Assembly (NCBI RefSeq): GCF_009857475.1
Contig: NZ_WWCJ01000014.1
Span: 1 to 64,000, forward strand
Direction: 5' to 3'
DNA: 64,000 nucleotides
From: Pseudoduganella guangdongensis
GTDB taxonomy: Bacteria; Pseudomonadota; Gammaproteobacteria; Burkholderiales; Burkholderiaceae_D
The position numbers and the translations under genes are program-made. This document shows, piece by piece, positions 43,157-53,164 of this stretch (positions within the stretch are counted from its first letter, which is position 1; each line of letters begins with the position of its first letter). The notes under the pieces were generated by a model. That model saw only the letters and a program-made list of their open reading frames with translations. It was not told the origin of the DNA and did not search any database.

Positions 43157-45348
43157 TGAAAAAACATACTGCAAGCCCAAAATCCTTCCCGGCGCTGCGC
43201 CGCCTGAGCGCCGCCGCGATGCTGTGCTGTGCGCTGGCGCCCGCCGCGGCCCCCGTCACGGCCTGGGCCCAGCCCAATGACGAAGCCGCGCTCAACTTTG
43301 TCGGCGCCGATATCGAATCGGTCATCAAGGCGGTCGGGCACTACACCAACATCACCTTCCTGATCGACCCGCGCGTCAAGGGCACCATCAGCCTGGTGTC
43401 GGAAAAATCGATCACCAAGTCGCAGGCCTTCTCGCTGCTGGCCTCCGCGCTGCGCCTGCAAGGCTATGCCATCGTCAGCGGCGACGGCTACGCCAAAGTG
43501 GTGCCGGAAGCGGAAGCCAAGCTGCAGGCCTCGCCGACCGTGGTGGGCGGCACCAAGAGCCCGCAAGGCGACCAGGTGGTGACCCAGATCTTCCACCTGA
43601 ACCACGAGAACTCGGCCAACCTGGTGACGGTGCTGCGGCCCCTGATCACGCCCAACAACACCATCAACGCCAACCCGGGCAACAACACCCTGGTCATCAC
43701 CGACTACGCCGACAACCTGAAGCGCCTGGCCAAGATCATCGCCTCGCTGGACGCGCCGTCGGCGGCCGACCTGGACGTGATCCCGGTGCGCTACGCCATC
43801 GCCAGCGACCTGGCGGCCATGATCAACAAGCTGCTGGAACCGGGCGCCGGCGGCGATTCCGGCCGCGTCAACCTGGTGCCGGACCCGCGCACCAATTCGC
43901 TGGTGGTGCGCGCGCCGTCGGCGGCGCGCGCCAACCTGGCCAAGTCGCTGATCGCCAAGCTGGACCAGCCGACCGCGCAGGCCGGCAATGTGCACGTGGT
44001 CTACCTGAAGAACGCGGAAGCGACCAAGCTGGCGGAAACCCTGCGCGCCGTGGTGTCCGGCGACACCAGCGCCGCCGGCGGCCAGGCGGGCGGCCTGGCA
44101 TCGCTGGGCGGCGGCAATAGCGGCACCGGCCAGATAAACCAGTCCGGCATGGGCCAGACGAGCCAGGGCGGCAACCAGAGCGGCGGCCCGAGCAATCCGG
44201 CCCTGAGCGGCAGCGGCAACCGCAGCGGCGGGACGACATCAGGCGGCGGCGGCCAGGCCGGCTTCATCCAGGCCGACGCCACCACCAACACCCTGATCAT
44301 CACCGCGCCGGAAGCGGTCTACCGCAACCTGCGCACCGTGATCGACCAGCTGGACGTGCGCCGCGCCCAGGTCTATATCGAATCCATGATCGTCGAGATC
44401 AATGCCAACAAGCTGTCCGAATTCGGCGTGCAGTGGGCTGGCCTGAGCGGCAACGACGGCAGTACTTACCGCGTCGGCGGCGGCACCACCTATACCCGGG
44501 CCGGCAACAGCAGCATGGTCAACCTGGCTGCCCTGATCGATGGCAAGTCTGGCGCGCAGCCGCCGAGCGGCGGCCTGACGCTGGGCATCTTCAAGCAGCT
44601 GGCGAACGGCAAACTGGGCCTGGGCGCCGTGGCGCACGCGCTGGGCACCGACGGCGACAGCAATATCCTGTCGACGCCGAACATGCTCACGCTGGACAAC
44701 GAAGTGGCCACCATCAAGGTCGGCCAGAACGTGCCGATCGTGACCGGTTCGTTCACCACGACCTCGGGCACCAACAACAACCCGTTCCAGACCGTGGACC
44801 GCAAGGACATCGGCATCACCCTGAAAGTGCGGCCGCAGATTTCGGAAGGCGGCACCATCAAGCTGGCGATCTACAACGAAAGTTCGAGTATCGACGACGT
44901 CACCAATACCGCCGGCCTGATCCTGAAGAACCGCGTCATCGAAACCAATATCATCGCCGACGACGGCCAGGTGCTGGTGCTGGGCGGCTTGATCCAGGAC
45001 GATGCCAACGACGGCGTCGACAAGGTACCCGGCCTGGGCGACCTGCCGCTGATCGGCCACCTGTTCAAGTACCAGAAACGCGAACGCAAGAAGACCAACC
45101 TGATGGTGTTCCTGCGCCCGGTGGTGGTGCGCAACCGTGAGCAGGGCATGAACCTGACCGCCGACCGCTACGACTACATGCGGGCCACCCAGCAGGCGGC
45201 CATGCCTGAACCGAGCATCACGGTGCAGAGCCTGGGCGCTGCCATGCTGCCGGAACTGCAGGACGGCAAACCAGTCGGCAGCGGCCAACTGGCCAAACCG
45301 ATCGCGCCGGCCGCGCCGTCCGTGCCTGAACAGAAACAGCAACAGTAA
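43156..45348 (+). CDS. gspD: T2SS outer-membrane secretin GspD
   Basis: This 730-residue secretin forms the outer-membrane gate. It has a signal peptide (about 1-36), N0 domain (LNFVGADIESVIKAVGHYTN), N1-N3 domains (VIPVRYAIASDLAAMINKLL and VVYLKNAEATKLAETL) and the C-terminal secretin domain (VQWAGLSG, NEVATIKVGQNVPIVTGSF, VLVLGGLIQDD). A Gly/Ser/Asn-rich loop in N3 (about 310-370) is typical of the family. The last 40 residues are Pro/Gln-rich. Confidence 0.95.
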   Translation: MKKHTASPKSFPALRRLSAAAMLCCALAPAAAPVTAWAQPNDEAALNFVGADIESVIKAVGHYTNITFLIDPRVKGTISLVSEKSITKSQAFSLLASALRLQGYAIVSGDGYAKVVPEAEAKLQASPTVVGGTKSPQGDQVVTQIFHLNHENSANLVTVLRPLITPNNTINANPGNNTLVITDYADNLKRLAKIIASLDAPSAADLDVIPVRYAIASDLAAMINKLLEPGAGGDSGRVNLVPDPRTNSLVVRAPSAARANLAKSLIAKLDQPTAQAGNVHVVYLKNAEATKLAETLRAVVSGDTSAAGGQAGGLASLGGGNSGTGQINQSGMGQTSQGGNQSGGPSNPALSGSGNRSGGTTSGGGGQAGFIQADATTNTLIITAPEAVYRNLRTVIDQLDVRRAQVYIESMIVEINANKLSEFGVQWAGLSGNDGSTYRVGGGTTYTRAGNSSMVNLAALIDGKSGAQPPSGGLTLGIFKQLANGKLGLGAVAHALGTDGDSNILSTPNMLTLDNEVATIKVGQNVPIVTGSFTTTSGTNNNPFQTVDRKDIGITLKVRPQISEGGTIKLAIYNESSSIDDVTNTAGLILKNRVIETNIIADDGQVLVLGGLIQDDANDGVDKVPGLGDLPLIGHLFKYQKRERKKTNLMVFLRPVVVRNREQGMNLTADRYDYMRATQQAAMPEPSITVQSLGAAMLPELQDGKPVGSGQLAKPIAPAAPSVPEQKQQQ

Positions 45349-45357
45349 AAGCGAGCA

Positions 45358-46779
45358 ATGAGCAACCTCCTGCCTTACGCCTTTGCGCGCGACTTCCTGG
45401 TGCTGGCCCAGCCCAGCAGCGAAGCCGAGCACGCGGTCGATGTGATGATGTCGAATGCGACGCCGGCTTCCGCCATTGCGGAAGTGTCGCGCCGCTTCGG
45501 CCGCATCAACCTGAAACACCTGTCGCGCGCCGACCTGGAAGCGGCCATCGCCACGGCCTATGCCAGCGCTTCCGGCGATGCGTCGCAGGTGGCGGAGGAA
45601 TTCGATGCCGACCTGGACCTCACCAAGCTGCTGCAGGATGTGCCGGCCATCGAGGATTTGCTGGAGTCGTCGGATGACGCGCCGGTGATCCGCATGATCA
45701 ACGCGCTGCTGACGCAGGCGCTGCGCGACGGCGCATCCGACATCCATATCGAACCGTTCGAGCAAACCTCGGTGGTGCGCTTCCGCGTCGACGGCGCGCT
45801 GCGCGATGTGGTGCGCCCGCGCAAGGCGATCCACGGCTCGCTGATTTCGCGTATCAAGATCATGGCGCAGCTGGACATCGCCGAGAAGCGCCTGCCGCAG
45901 GACGGCCGCATCACGCTGCGCGTGGGCGGCAAGCCGGTCGACGTGCGCGTCTCGACCCTGCCGACCGGCCACGGCGAACGCGCCGTGCTGCGCCTGCTGG
46001 ACAAGGAAGCGGGCCGGCTCGACCTGTCGCACCTGGGCATGAGCGAAAAGATGATGGGGCAGTTCAATAGCCTGATCAACCAGCCGCACGGCATCGTGCT
46101 GGTCACCGGGCCGACCGGTTCGGGCAAGACCACCACCCTGTACGCCGCGCTGTCCATGCTGAACAACACCTCCACCAACATCATGACGGTGGAAGACCCG
46201 GTCGAATACGACCTGCACGGCGTGGGCCAGACCCAGGTCAACGCGCGCATCGACATGACCTTCGCCAAGGCCCTGCGCGCCATCCTGCGCCAGGACCCGG
46301 ACGTGATCATGATCGGCGAGATCCGCGACCTGGAAACGGCGCAGATCGCGGTGCAGGCATCGCTCACCGGCCACCTGGTGCTGGCGACCCTGCACACCAA
46401 CGACGCCGCCGCCGCCGTGACCCGTTTGCTGGACATGGGTATTGAACCGTTCCTGCTGTCGTCCTCCCTGCTGGGCGTGCTGGCGCAGCGCCTGGTGCGC
46501 AAGCTGTGCCCGAGCTGCAAGAGCTTCGACGGCGCGCAATGGAAGGCGGTCGGCTGCGAACATTGCGGCCACACCGGCTACCAGGGCCGCGTCGGCATCT
46601 ACGAGCTGCTGCAGACGGACGACAGCATCCGCGCCCAGATCCACGACCGCAGCTCGGAAGCGGAGATCCGCGCGGCGGCGCAAAAGCACGGCATGAGCAC
46701 CATGCGCGAAGACGGCGAGCGCTGGCTGCAGCAGGGCGTCACCACGCAGGCCGAATTGCTGCGCGTGGCGAAGGACTAA
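45358..46779 (+). CDS. gspE: T2SS ATPase GspE
   Basis: This 473-residue ATPase drives pseudopilus assembly from the cytoplasm. It has Walker [10 protein letters not shown] (251-259), Walker B region [13 protein letters not shown] (about 312-324), a His box ([13 protein letters not shown]) and the tetracysteine zinc module (Cys384, 387, 400, 403) that marks GspE. The N-terminal domain binds GspL. It lies 9 nt after gspD and 3 nt before gspF. Confidence 0.95.
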   Translation: MSNLLPYAFARDFLVLAQPSSEAEHAVDVMMSNATPASAIAEVSRRFGRINLKHLSRADLEAAIATAYASASGDASQVAEEFDADLDLTKLLQDVPAIEDLLESSDDAPVIRMINALLTQALRDGASDIHIEPFEQTSVVRFRVDGALRDVVRPRKAIHGSLISRIKIMAQLDIAEKRLPQDGRITLRVGGKPVDVRVSTLPTGHGERAVLRLLDKEAGRLDLSHLGMSEKMMGQFNSLINQPHGIVLVTGPTGSGKTTTLYAALSMLNNTSTNIMTVEDPVEYDLHGVGQTQVNARIDMTFAKALRAILRQDPDVIMIGEIRDLETAQIAVQASLTGHLVLATLHTNDAAAAVTRLLDMGIEPFLLSSSLLGVLAQRLVRKLCPSCKSFDGAQWKAVGCEHCGHTGYQGRVGIYELLQTDDSIRAQIHDRSSEAEIRAAAQKHGMSTMREDGERWLQQGVTTQAELLRVAKD

Positions 46780-46782
46780 GCG

Positions 46783-48003
46783 ATGCCGGCTTTCCGTTAT
46801 GAGGCCGTGGATGCGGCGGGCGCCAGCAAGAAGGGCGTGGTCAATGCCGACAGCGCCCGTTCCGCGCGTGCCGACCTGCGCTCGCAGGGCCTGGTGCCGA
46901 TCAAGGTGGACGCCATCTCGGCCCAGGTGGACGCCAGCGGCGCCACCGCGCGCCGCGGCTTCGGCGAAAAGCTGAGCACCAACGAGCTGGCGCTGTTCAC
47001 GCGCCAGCTAGCCAGCCTGCTGGAAGCCGGCCTGCCGCTGGAGCAGGCTTTCACCGCTTTGCTGGAGCAGGCCGAGCGTCCCTATGTGCGCGACCTGGTG
47101 GCCTCGATCCGCTCGGAAGTGATGGGCGGCGCCTCGATGTCGGACGCGCTGTCGCGCCACCCGCGCGACTTCCAGGAAATCTACCGCGCCCTGGTGGCGT
47201 CGGGCGAGCAGATCGGCCAGCTGTCGCGCGTCCTGTCGCGCCTGGCCGACTACATCGAGCGGCGCAACGCCCTGGTGCAGAAGGTCAAGCTGGCCTTCAC
47301 CTACCCGGCCATCGTCACCGTGGTGGCCTTCCTGATCGTGATCTTCCTGCTCACCTATGTGGTGCCGCAGATCGTGTCGGTGTTCGCCAACACCAAGCAA
47401 AAGCTGCCGCTGCTGACCGTGATCATGCTGGCCATCTCCGACTTTGTGCGCAACTACGGCTTCGCCATGCTGGGCATTGCGGTGGCGGCCGGCGTAGTAG
47501 TGCGCAAGATGCTGCAGAACCCGGACGTCAAGCTGCGCTGGCATACCTGGCTGCTGACGGCGCCGCTGTACGGCAAGTTCGAGCGCAGCCTGAACACCTC
47601 GCGCTTCGCCAGCACACTGGCCATCACCACCGGCTCCGGGGTGCCGATCCTGCGCGCGCTGGAAACCAGCCGCGATACGCTGTCGAATGTGGCCATGCGC
47701 CAGCTGGTCGAGCAGGCCAGCGACTCGGTGCGCGAGGGCGCCAGCCTGGCGCGCTCGCTGTCGGCGCAAAAACACTTCCCGCCGATGCTGATCCACATGA
47801 TCCGCGCCGGCGAAATCACGGGTGAATTGCCCGCCATGCTGGACCGCGCCGCCAGCGCGCAGGAAGCGGACCTGGAGCGCCGCACGCTGACCATTGCCGG
47901 CCTGCTGGAGCCGATGCTGATCCTGGCGATGGGCGTGGTGGTGCTGCTGATCGTGCTGGCCGTGCTGATGCCGATTATCGAAATCAACCAGCTGGTGCGC
48001 TGA
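46783..48003 (+). CDS. gspF: T2SS inner-membrane platform protein GspF
   Basis: This 406-residue protein has two T2SSF domains (LALFTRQLASLLEAGLPLEQAF and RFASTLAITTGSGVPILRAL) and three membrane helices, the central one reading AIVTVVAFLIVIFLLTYVVP. It forms the platform for pseudopilin assembly. Length and layout match GspF exactly. It lies 15 nt before gspC. Confidence 0.95.
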   Translation: MPAFRYEAVDAAGASKKGVVNADSARSARADLRSQGLVPIKVDAISAQVDASGATARRGFGEKLSTNELALFTRQLASLLEAGLPLEQAFTALLEQAERPYVRDLVASIRSEVMGGASMSDALSRHPRDFQEIYRALVASGEQIGQLSRVLSRLADYIERRNALVQKVKLAFTYPAIVTVVAFLIVIFLLTYVVPQIVSVFANTKQKLPLLTVIMLAISDFVRNYGFAMLGIAVAAGVVVRKMLQNPDVKLRWHTWLLTAPLYGKFERSLNTSRFASTLAITTGSGVPILRALETSRDTLSNVAMRQLVEQASDSVREGASLARSLSAQKHFPPMLIHMIRAGEITGELPAMLDRAASAQEADLERRTLTIAGLLEPMLILAMGVVVLLIVLAVLMPIIEINQLVR

Positions 48004-48018
48004 TACTGGAGAATTGAA

Positions 48019-48588
48019 TTGAAACGTTTGCCTTTGATTAGCAGTGTGGCCGCGGTGGCGCTGTTGTCCGCCTCGCTGGCCTACTGGGGCATGCAGCTGT
48101 TTAAGCCGAAGCAGCGCCCGATCGCTGCGGTGCCCATGGCGCAGGCGCCGGAAGCGAGCCTGGATGCGGCGCGCGGGCTGTTCGGCGGGAATACGGCGGT
48201 GGCTGCGGTCAGCAATTTCCAGCTGCGCGGCGTGGTGGCCGATACGCGCGGGCGCGGCAGCGTGGCGATTATTTCGGCCGATGCGCAGCCGGCCAAGGCC
48301 TTCCCGGTCGGTGCGGAAGTGGCGCCCGGCGTGAGCGTGAAGGAGGTGCAGGCGCGCCATGTGATCCTGCTGGAGGGTGGGGTGCAGAAGCGCCTGGAGC
48401 TGATGGCGGATGCCGGCGGTAGCGCATCGCTGGCGATGCCGCCGCCGATGGAGCAGCCGCAACCCGTGCCGATGCCGCCGCCTCCGCCGCAGCAGATGGT
48501 GCCGGCGCCGCCGCCGGTGCAGATGGCGCCGGCCCAGCCGCCGACCACCTCGGCGCAACCGACGGGCGGGGCGCCGCAGACGCGATGA
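48019..48588 (+). CDS. gspC: T2SS inner-membrane protein GspC, without PDZ domain
   Basis: This 189-residue protein has one membrane helix (ISSVAAVALLSASLAYWGMQ) and the HR domain (FQLRGVVADTRGRGSVAIIS, AFPVGAEVAPGVSVKEVQARHVIL) that docks to GspD. It lacks a C-terminal PDZ or coiled coil and ends in a Pro/Gln/Met-rich tail (about 140-189). The start is TTG (48019) with GGAGA upstream. It is the last gsp gene and overlaps the patatin gene by 4 nt. Confidence 0.87.
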   Translation: MKRLPLISSVAAVALLSASLAYWGMQLFKPKQRPIAAVPMAQAPEASLDAARGLFGGNTAVAAVSNFQLRGVVADTRGRGSVAIISADAQPAKAFPVGAEVAPGVSVKEVQARHVILLEGGVQKRLELMADAGGSASLAMPPPMEQPQPVPMPPPPPQQMVPAPPPVQMAPAQPPTTSAQPTGGAPQTR

Positions 48589-50834
48589 AGGGGCTGGCGC
48601 TAGCCTTGGTCCTTTGCGCGGGCTTTGCCGGCGCCGCCGAACCCCGGCAAACCGGGGTCGGACCCGAGGGTCCGACCCTTGGGTCTGACCCTGCAGTACC
48701 GGGTTCAGCCCGCCCCAAAGTCGCCCTGGTATTAAGCGGCGGCGGCGCGCGCGGTTTCGCCCACGTCGGCGTCCTGCGTGCCCTGCAGGAAATGCGCATC
48801 CCGATCGACCTGGTAGTCGGCACCTCGATGGGCAGCGTCATCGGCGGCGCCTGGGCCGCCGGCGCGTCGCTCAAAGACCTCGAAAAGATGGCCGCCACCA
48901 CCGACTGGGACAGCGTGGTGGCCGACCGCCCGGCGCGCGACGAGCTGCACTTCCGCCGCCGCGACGAAGACATCCTTCTGCCATCGCGCATCGAATTCGG
49001 CATTACCCTGAAAGGCGTGCAAGGCCCGCCCGGCGCAGCCGGCAACGCCGCCCTGGAAATGGCCCTGCAACGCCTGCTGCCGCCCGGCACGCGCGACCTG
49101 CCGGTCAGCCAGCTCCCGCTGCCGTTCCGCTCGGTCGCCTCCGACCTGCTGACCGGCGAGCTGGTGGTGCTCGACAACACCCCCCTATTCCAGACCATGC
49201 GCGCCTCGCTCGCGGTGCCGGGCGTGTTCGCGCCGGTGCGCATCAAGGACCACCTGGTGGTGGATGGCGGCCTGGTGCGCAACCTGCCGGTCGACATGGC
49301 GCGCGCCATGGGCGCCGACATCGTCATCGCGGTCAATGTCGGCACCACCCTGGCGCCGGAAAAAGAACTGGGCAGCGCGCTGGGCGTCGCCAACCAGATG
49401 CTGCAGATCCTGACCGAGCAAAACGTGCAGCGCTCCCTGAGCGAATTGCGCAAGGACGACATCCTGATCGCGCCCAAGCTCGATGGCGTCAGCTTCCTCG
49501 ACTTCTCCACCTGGGACAAGGCCATGAAAGCCGGCGAAGCCGCCGCGCGCGAACTGCAGCCGCGCCTGGCCGCGCTGGCGCTGCCGGAGCGCGAGTACGT
49601 CAGCCGGGAGAGCCTGCGCCTGGCCACGCCGGCCGATACCGACCGCGCGGTCAAGCTGGCGAAAGTGCAGGTGCAGGGCACGCGCGACGTGAACCCGGAA
49701 GTGCTGATCAGCCAGTCCGGCCTGGAACCCGGCCAGCCCACCACGCGCGAGCAGGTGCGGCAGGCGGCGGTGGCACTCTACGGGCGCGGCGATATGGCGC
49801 GCGTGGAAACGGATATCGACGACCTGGATGGCGAGCGCACCGTCACCATCCGCGCCACCGAGGCGGAATGGGCGCGCAGCCGCATGCGCGTGGGCCTGGA
49901 GCTGACCAGCGATTTCCGCGACTCGAACGATTTCGCGATCAAGGTGATGCATGTGCGCTCGGCGCTGAACAGCTGGGGCGGCGAGATCCGCACCGAAGGT
50001 CGGCTCGGTAATGAGCGCGGCCTGGGCGTGCAGTGGTGGCAGCCGCTGGGTGCGGGCGGCAAGTGGTTCTTCATGCCGTCGGCGCAGATCGGCAAGATTG
50101 CGGGCGATATCTTCGTCAAGCAGCAGCGCATGGCGCGCGTGTCGTACAGCGCGCGCAGCGCGTCGCTGGCGCTGGGGCGCCAGTTTGGCAACTGGGGCGA
50201 GCTCTCCTTCGGCGTGTCGCGCCAGGCCTACTCGGTGCGGCCGGTGATACCGCAGGACCCGACGGCGGAGGTGGCGCGCAAGTACGACAGCACCACCTTT
50301 GCGCGCTTCCGCGTCGATACGCTCGATTCGCTGGCGTTCCCGACGCGCGGGACGCTATTGACCATCGGGCGCCAGCGCACGCCGGGCAGCGGGCAGGGCG
50401 TGGGCACGGCGGCTTCCAATTGGAGCGCGACGGTGCTGCAGGCGTTCCGGGTCGATAACTGGGCGGGACATGTGTCGCTGGAGTGGGCCAAGGCGCAGGC
50501 GGGGGCGTCGCCGGTGGCGCTGGGCGGTTTCCTGCGCTTGTCGGGGACGCCGACCAATTCGATCCAGGACCCGACCCTGATGCTGGGGCGGGTGGTGCTG
50601 GCGCGCCGCATTGCTTCGCTGCCGAGTGCTTTCGGCGGGACCATGCGGGCCGGCTTCTCGCTGGAGGCGGGCGGCGGATTCGACCGCGCGTCGGATGCGA
50701 CGGGACGGGCTTTGAAGCAGGCCGGGAGTGCGTTCTTGTCGGTGGAGACCAGGTTTGGGCCGCTGTTCCTGGGGGCGGGCGCGACGCGCGAGGGGGAGCA
50801 GACGCTGTATTTGTTCCTGGGGCCGGTTTGGTAG
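48585..50834 (+). CDS. PlpD-like patatin phospholipase with POTRA and outer-membrane barrel
   Basis: This 749-residue protein has a signal peptide (about 1-18) and a patatin domain with GGGARGFAHVGVL, the catalytic Ser81 in GTSMG and Asp227 in VDGGL. A POTRA-like domain (about 360-430) and a C-terminal barrel of about 300 residues ending LYLFLGPVW follow. This is the layout of type Vd secretion proteins such as PlpD. A palindromic repeat at 48640-48706 encodes residues 19-41, between signal peptide and domain. Its start overlaps gspC by 4 nt, so it is transcribed with the T2SS although it should not need it. Confidence 0.88.
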   Translation: MKGLALALVLCAGFAGAAEPRQTGVGPEGPTLGSDPAVPGSARPKVALVLSGGGARGFAHVGVLRALQEMRIPIDLVVGTSMGSVIGGAWAAGASLKDLEKMAATTDWDSVVADRPARDELHFRRRDEDILLPSRIEFGITLKGVQGPPGAAGNAALEMALQRLLPPGTRDLPVSQLPLPFRSVASDLLTGELVVLDNTPLFQTMRASLAVPGVFAPVRIKDHLVVDGGLVRNLPVDMARAMGADIVIAVNVGTTLAPEKELGSALGVANQMLQILTEQNVQRSLSELRKDDILIAPKLDGVSFLDFSTWDKAMKAGEAAARELQPRLAALALPEREYVSRESLRLATPADTDRAVKLAKVQVQGTRDVNPEVLISQSGLEPGQPTTREQVRQAAVALYGRGDMARVETDIDDLDGERTVTIRATEAEWARSRMRVGLELTSDFRDSNDFAIKVMHVRSALNSWGGEIRTEGRLGNERGLGVQWWQPLGAGGKWFFMPSAQIGKIAGDIFVKQQRMARVSYSARSASLALGRQFGNWGELSFGVSRQAYSVRPVIPQDPTAEVARKYDSTTFARFRVDTLDSLAFPTRGTLLTIGRQRTPGSGQGVGTAASNWSATVLQAFRVDNWAGHVSLEWAKAQAGASPVALGGFLRLSGTPTNSIQDPTLMLGRVVLARRIASLPSAFGGTMRAGFSLEAGGGFDRASDATGRALKQAGSAFLSVETRFGPLFLGAGATREGEQTLYLFLGPVW
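48640..48706. repeat. GGGTCNGACCC palindromic repeat inside the patatin gene
   Basis: GGGTCGGACCC (48655-48665) and GGGTCCGACCC (48668-48678) are separated by 2 nt, with a further GGGTCTGACCC unit at 48681-48691 and an AACCCCGGCAAACC border like that of the other copies. The copy lies in frame in the patatin coding sequence. The central bases differ from the A/T of other copies but stay complementary between the two arms. Confidence 0.85.
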
Positions 50835-50880
50835 AAACCCGGCACACCAGGGTCAGACACAAGTGTCTGACCCTGTCTAA
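50835..50880. repeat. GGGTCNGACCC-family palindromic repeat (left copy)
   Basis: It begins with AAACCCGGCACACC directly after the patatin stop. It then has a 12-bp perfect hairpin: AGGGTCAGACAC (50849-50860), AA, GTGTCTGACCCT (50863-50874). With the copy at 50965 it forms an inverted pair in a convergent gap, so it may terminate transcription from both sides. Confidence 0.85.
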
Positions 50881-50964
50881 GCAACGGTTGGTGGTGCGGG
50901 TTGAGGTCTTTGACGTTCAGCGAAGATCAACAGCGCACAACCGGAACCATCGGCCGCCGAACTG

Positions 50965-51004
50965 ACAGGGTCTGACCCTGCGGGTCAGACCTTGGTTTAC
51001 CGGT
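50965..51004. repeat. GGGTCNGACCC-family palindromic repeat (right copy)
   Basis: Units GGGTCTGACCC and GGGTCAGACC lie around 50968-50990, followed by TTGGTTTACCGGTT, the reverse of the border in other copies. It overlaps the stop codon of the minus-strand 69-residue gene. The 84 bp between the two copies (50881-50964) show no other feature. Confidence 0.85.
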
Positions 51005-51206
51005 TATCGTCCTCATCCCCACGCAGCTTCTTTTCAATCAGCTGCTTGCCAGCCTGCCGCTCCGCCGTAGTCCGGCTCTTATCATGCGGCCCGGCCGCGC
51101 GCGCCTTGGCCAGTGCCGCAATCGGATTGCGCGGCTTGCCAAAGTTTTGCGACGGCTCGACGCGGATCCGCATCTTCTGCCGCGTGGCCAGTGCCTTGTT
51201 TGCCAT
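50997..51206 (-). CDS. Small basic cytoplasmic protein downstream of hslU
   Basis: This is a 69-residue, highly charged protein ([20 protein letters not shown] at the start, ending KLRGDEDDNR) with no membrane segment or recognised family. Its ATG overlaps the hslU stop by 1 nt, so it is probably translated with hslVU. The stop lies inside a palindromic repeat. It could be a small regulator or a genus-specific protein; no function is proposed. Confidence 0.55.
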   Translation of the reverse strand: MANKALATRQKMRIRVEPSQNFGKPRNPIAALAKARAAGPHDKSRTTAERQAGKQLIEKKLRGDEDDNR

Positions 51207-52540
51207 TACAGTACGTAGCGCGACAAATCTTCGTTGACCGCCAGCGCATCCAGCCGCTGGTTCACATACGCCGCATCGATCACCACCTGCTGCGCGCCGC
51301 TCTCGGTGGCGGAATAGGAGATCTCCTCCAGCAGCTTCTCCATCACGGTGTACAAGCGGCGCGCGCCGATATTCTCGGTGCGCTCGTTGACCTGGTAGGC
51401 AATCTCCGCCAAACGGTTGATGCCATCCGGCGCAAAGTCCAGCTGCACGCCTTCGGTGGCCAGCAGCGCCTCGTACTGCTTGGTCAGGCAGGCATCGGTG
51501 CTGGTCAGGATGCGCTCGAAGTCGGCAATCGACAGCGACTCCAGCTCGACCCGGATCGGGAAGCGGCCCTGCAGCTCCGGGATCAGGTCCGACGGCTTGG
51601 CCAGGTGGAAGGCGCCCGACGCAATGAACAGGATATGGTCGGTGCGCACCATGCCGTACTTGGTGTTGACGGTGGTGCCCTCCACCAGCGGCAGCAGGTC
51701 GCGCTGCACGCCGGCGCGCGAGACGTCGGCGCCGCCCACTTCCGAGCGGGTGGCGATCTTGTCCACCTCATCGAGGAAGACGATGCCGTTCTGCTCCACA
51801 TTGGACAGCGCGATCTTCTTCATCTCGTCTTCGTTCACCAGCTTGGCCGCTTCCTCGTCGAGCAGCAGCTTCATGGCTTCCTTGATCTTGATCTTGCGCG
51901 CCTTCTTGCGGCCGCCGCCCATGCCGGAGAACATGGACTTGATCTGTTCCGTCATTTCCTCCATGCCGGGCGGCGCCATGATTTCCATGGTCGGGCTTTG
52001 CTCGGCCAGCTCGATCTCGATTTCCTTGTCATCCAGCTCGCCCTGGCGCAGGCGCTTGCGGAAGGTCTGGCGCGTGGTGTCGTCGCTGCGCGGCTCGGTG
52101 CCGGTGGCGGCGAAGCCGAAGTCGCGCGGCGGCGGCAGCAGGATGTCGAGCACGCGGTCTTCCGCCGCGTCCTCGGCGCGCGCGCGCACCTTGGCCATTT
52201 CGCTCTGGCGGGTCTGCTTTACGCCGATTTCGATCAGGTCGCGGATGATGGTATCGACATCGCGCCCCACGTAGCCCACTTCGGTGAACTTGGTCGCTTC
52301 CACCTTGATGAAAGGCGCGTCGGCCAGCTTGGCCAGGCGGCGCGCGATCTCGGTCTTGCCGACGCCGGTCGGGCCGATCATCAGGATGTTTTTCGGGGTG
52401 ATCTCGTGGCGCAGCGGCTCTTCCACCTGCTGGCGGCGCCAGCGGTTGCGCAGCGCGATGGCGACGGCCTTCTTGGCCTTGCCCTGGCCGACCACATGCT
52501 TGTCGAGTTCGCCGACGATTTCTTGAGGGGTCATGTTCAT
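51206..52540 (-). CDS. hslU: HslU ATPase of the HslVU protease
   Basis: This 444-residue AAA+ unfoldase has Walker A GPTGVGKT (56-63), the pore and I-domain region (about 110-245), Walker [13 protein letters not shown] and the C-terminal tail ending LSRYVL that docks into HslV. The start at 52540 overlaps the hslV stop by 4 nt and gives the family length. It unfolds substrates for HslV in the cytoplasm. Confidence 0.96.
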   Translation of the reverse strand: MNMTPQEIVGELDKHVVGQGKAKKAVAIALRNRWRRQQVEEPLRHEITPKNILMIGPTGVGKTEIARRLAKLADAPFIKVEATKFTEVGYVGRDVDTIIRDLIEIGVKQTRQSEMAKVRARAEDAAEDRVLDILLPPPRDFGFAATGTEPRSDDTTRQTFRKRLRQGELDDKEIEIELAEQSPTMEIMAPPGMEEMTEQIKSMFSGMGGGRKKARKIKIKEAMKLLLDEEAAKLVNEDEMKKIALSNVEQNGIVFLDEVDKIATRSEVGGADVSRAGVQRDLLPLVEGTTVNTKYGMVRTDHILFIASGAFHLAKPSDLIPELQGRFPIRVELESLSIADFERILTSTDACLTKQYEALLATEGVQLDFAPDGINRLAEIAYQVNERTENIGARRLYTVMEKLLEEISYSATESGAQQVVIDAAYVNQRLDALAVNEDLSRYVL

Positions 52541-53079
52541 GCTGGGTCCAGGGTTTCGATGATGTGGTTCAGGTTGGTGTAGATGCACAGCTCGCCGGCG
52601 ATGGTCAGCGACTTTTTCACGATCTCGGCCGGGGAAAGGTCGGTGTTCTGCGCCAGGGCCAGGGCGGCCGACTGGGCATAGCTGCCGCCCGAGCCGATGG
52701 CGCCGATGCCGCCCTCCGGCTCCAGCACGTCGCCGTTGCCGGTGATCACCAGGGTGGCCTCCTTGTCGGCCACCAGCAGCATCGCCTCCAGGCGGCGCAG
52801 CACGCGGTCGGTGCGCCAGTCCTTGGCCATTTCAACCGAGGCGCGCAGCAGGTGGCCCTGGTGTTTTTCCAGTTTCGCTTCAAAACGGTCGAGCAGGGTA
52901 AAGGCATCGGCGGTGCCGCCGGCAAAGCCGCACAGCACCTTGTTCTGGTACAGCTTGCGCACCTTGCGCGCGGTGCCCTTCATGACGATATTGCCAAGCG
53001 TAACCTGGCCATCGCCGCCAATCGCGACCTCGTTGCCGCGACGCACGCACAGGATGGTGGTGCCGTGAAATTGTTCCAT
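52537..53079 (-). CDS. hslV: HslV peptidase
   Basis: This 180-residue proteasome-like peptidase is processed at HG before Thr7 ([12 protein letters not shown]), exposing the N-terminal Thr nucleophile. [20 protein letters not shown] and the [24 protein letters not shown] segments match the family. It assembles as a dodecamer with HslU. It follows the STAS-like gene by 85 bp, which may hold the operon promoter. Confidence 0.96.
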   Translation of the reverse strand: MEQFHGTTILCVRRGNEVAIGGDGQVTLGNIVMKGTARKVRKLYQNKVLCGFAGGTADAFTLLDRFEAKLEKHQGHLLRASVEMAKDWRTDRVLRRLEAMLLVADKEATLVITGNGDVLEPEGGIGAIGSGGSYAQSAALALAQNTDLSPAEIVKKSLTIAGELCIYTNLNHIIETLDPA

Positions 53080-53164
53080 ATGTTAATGCCTTTGAATGGG
53101 AATTAACGCGGCATTTTGGGGCGCGAGCCCCAAAATTCAATATTTCCGACCAAATGGGGACGAA

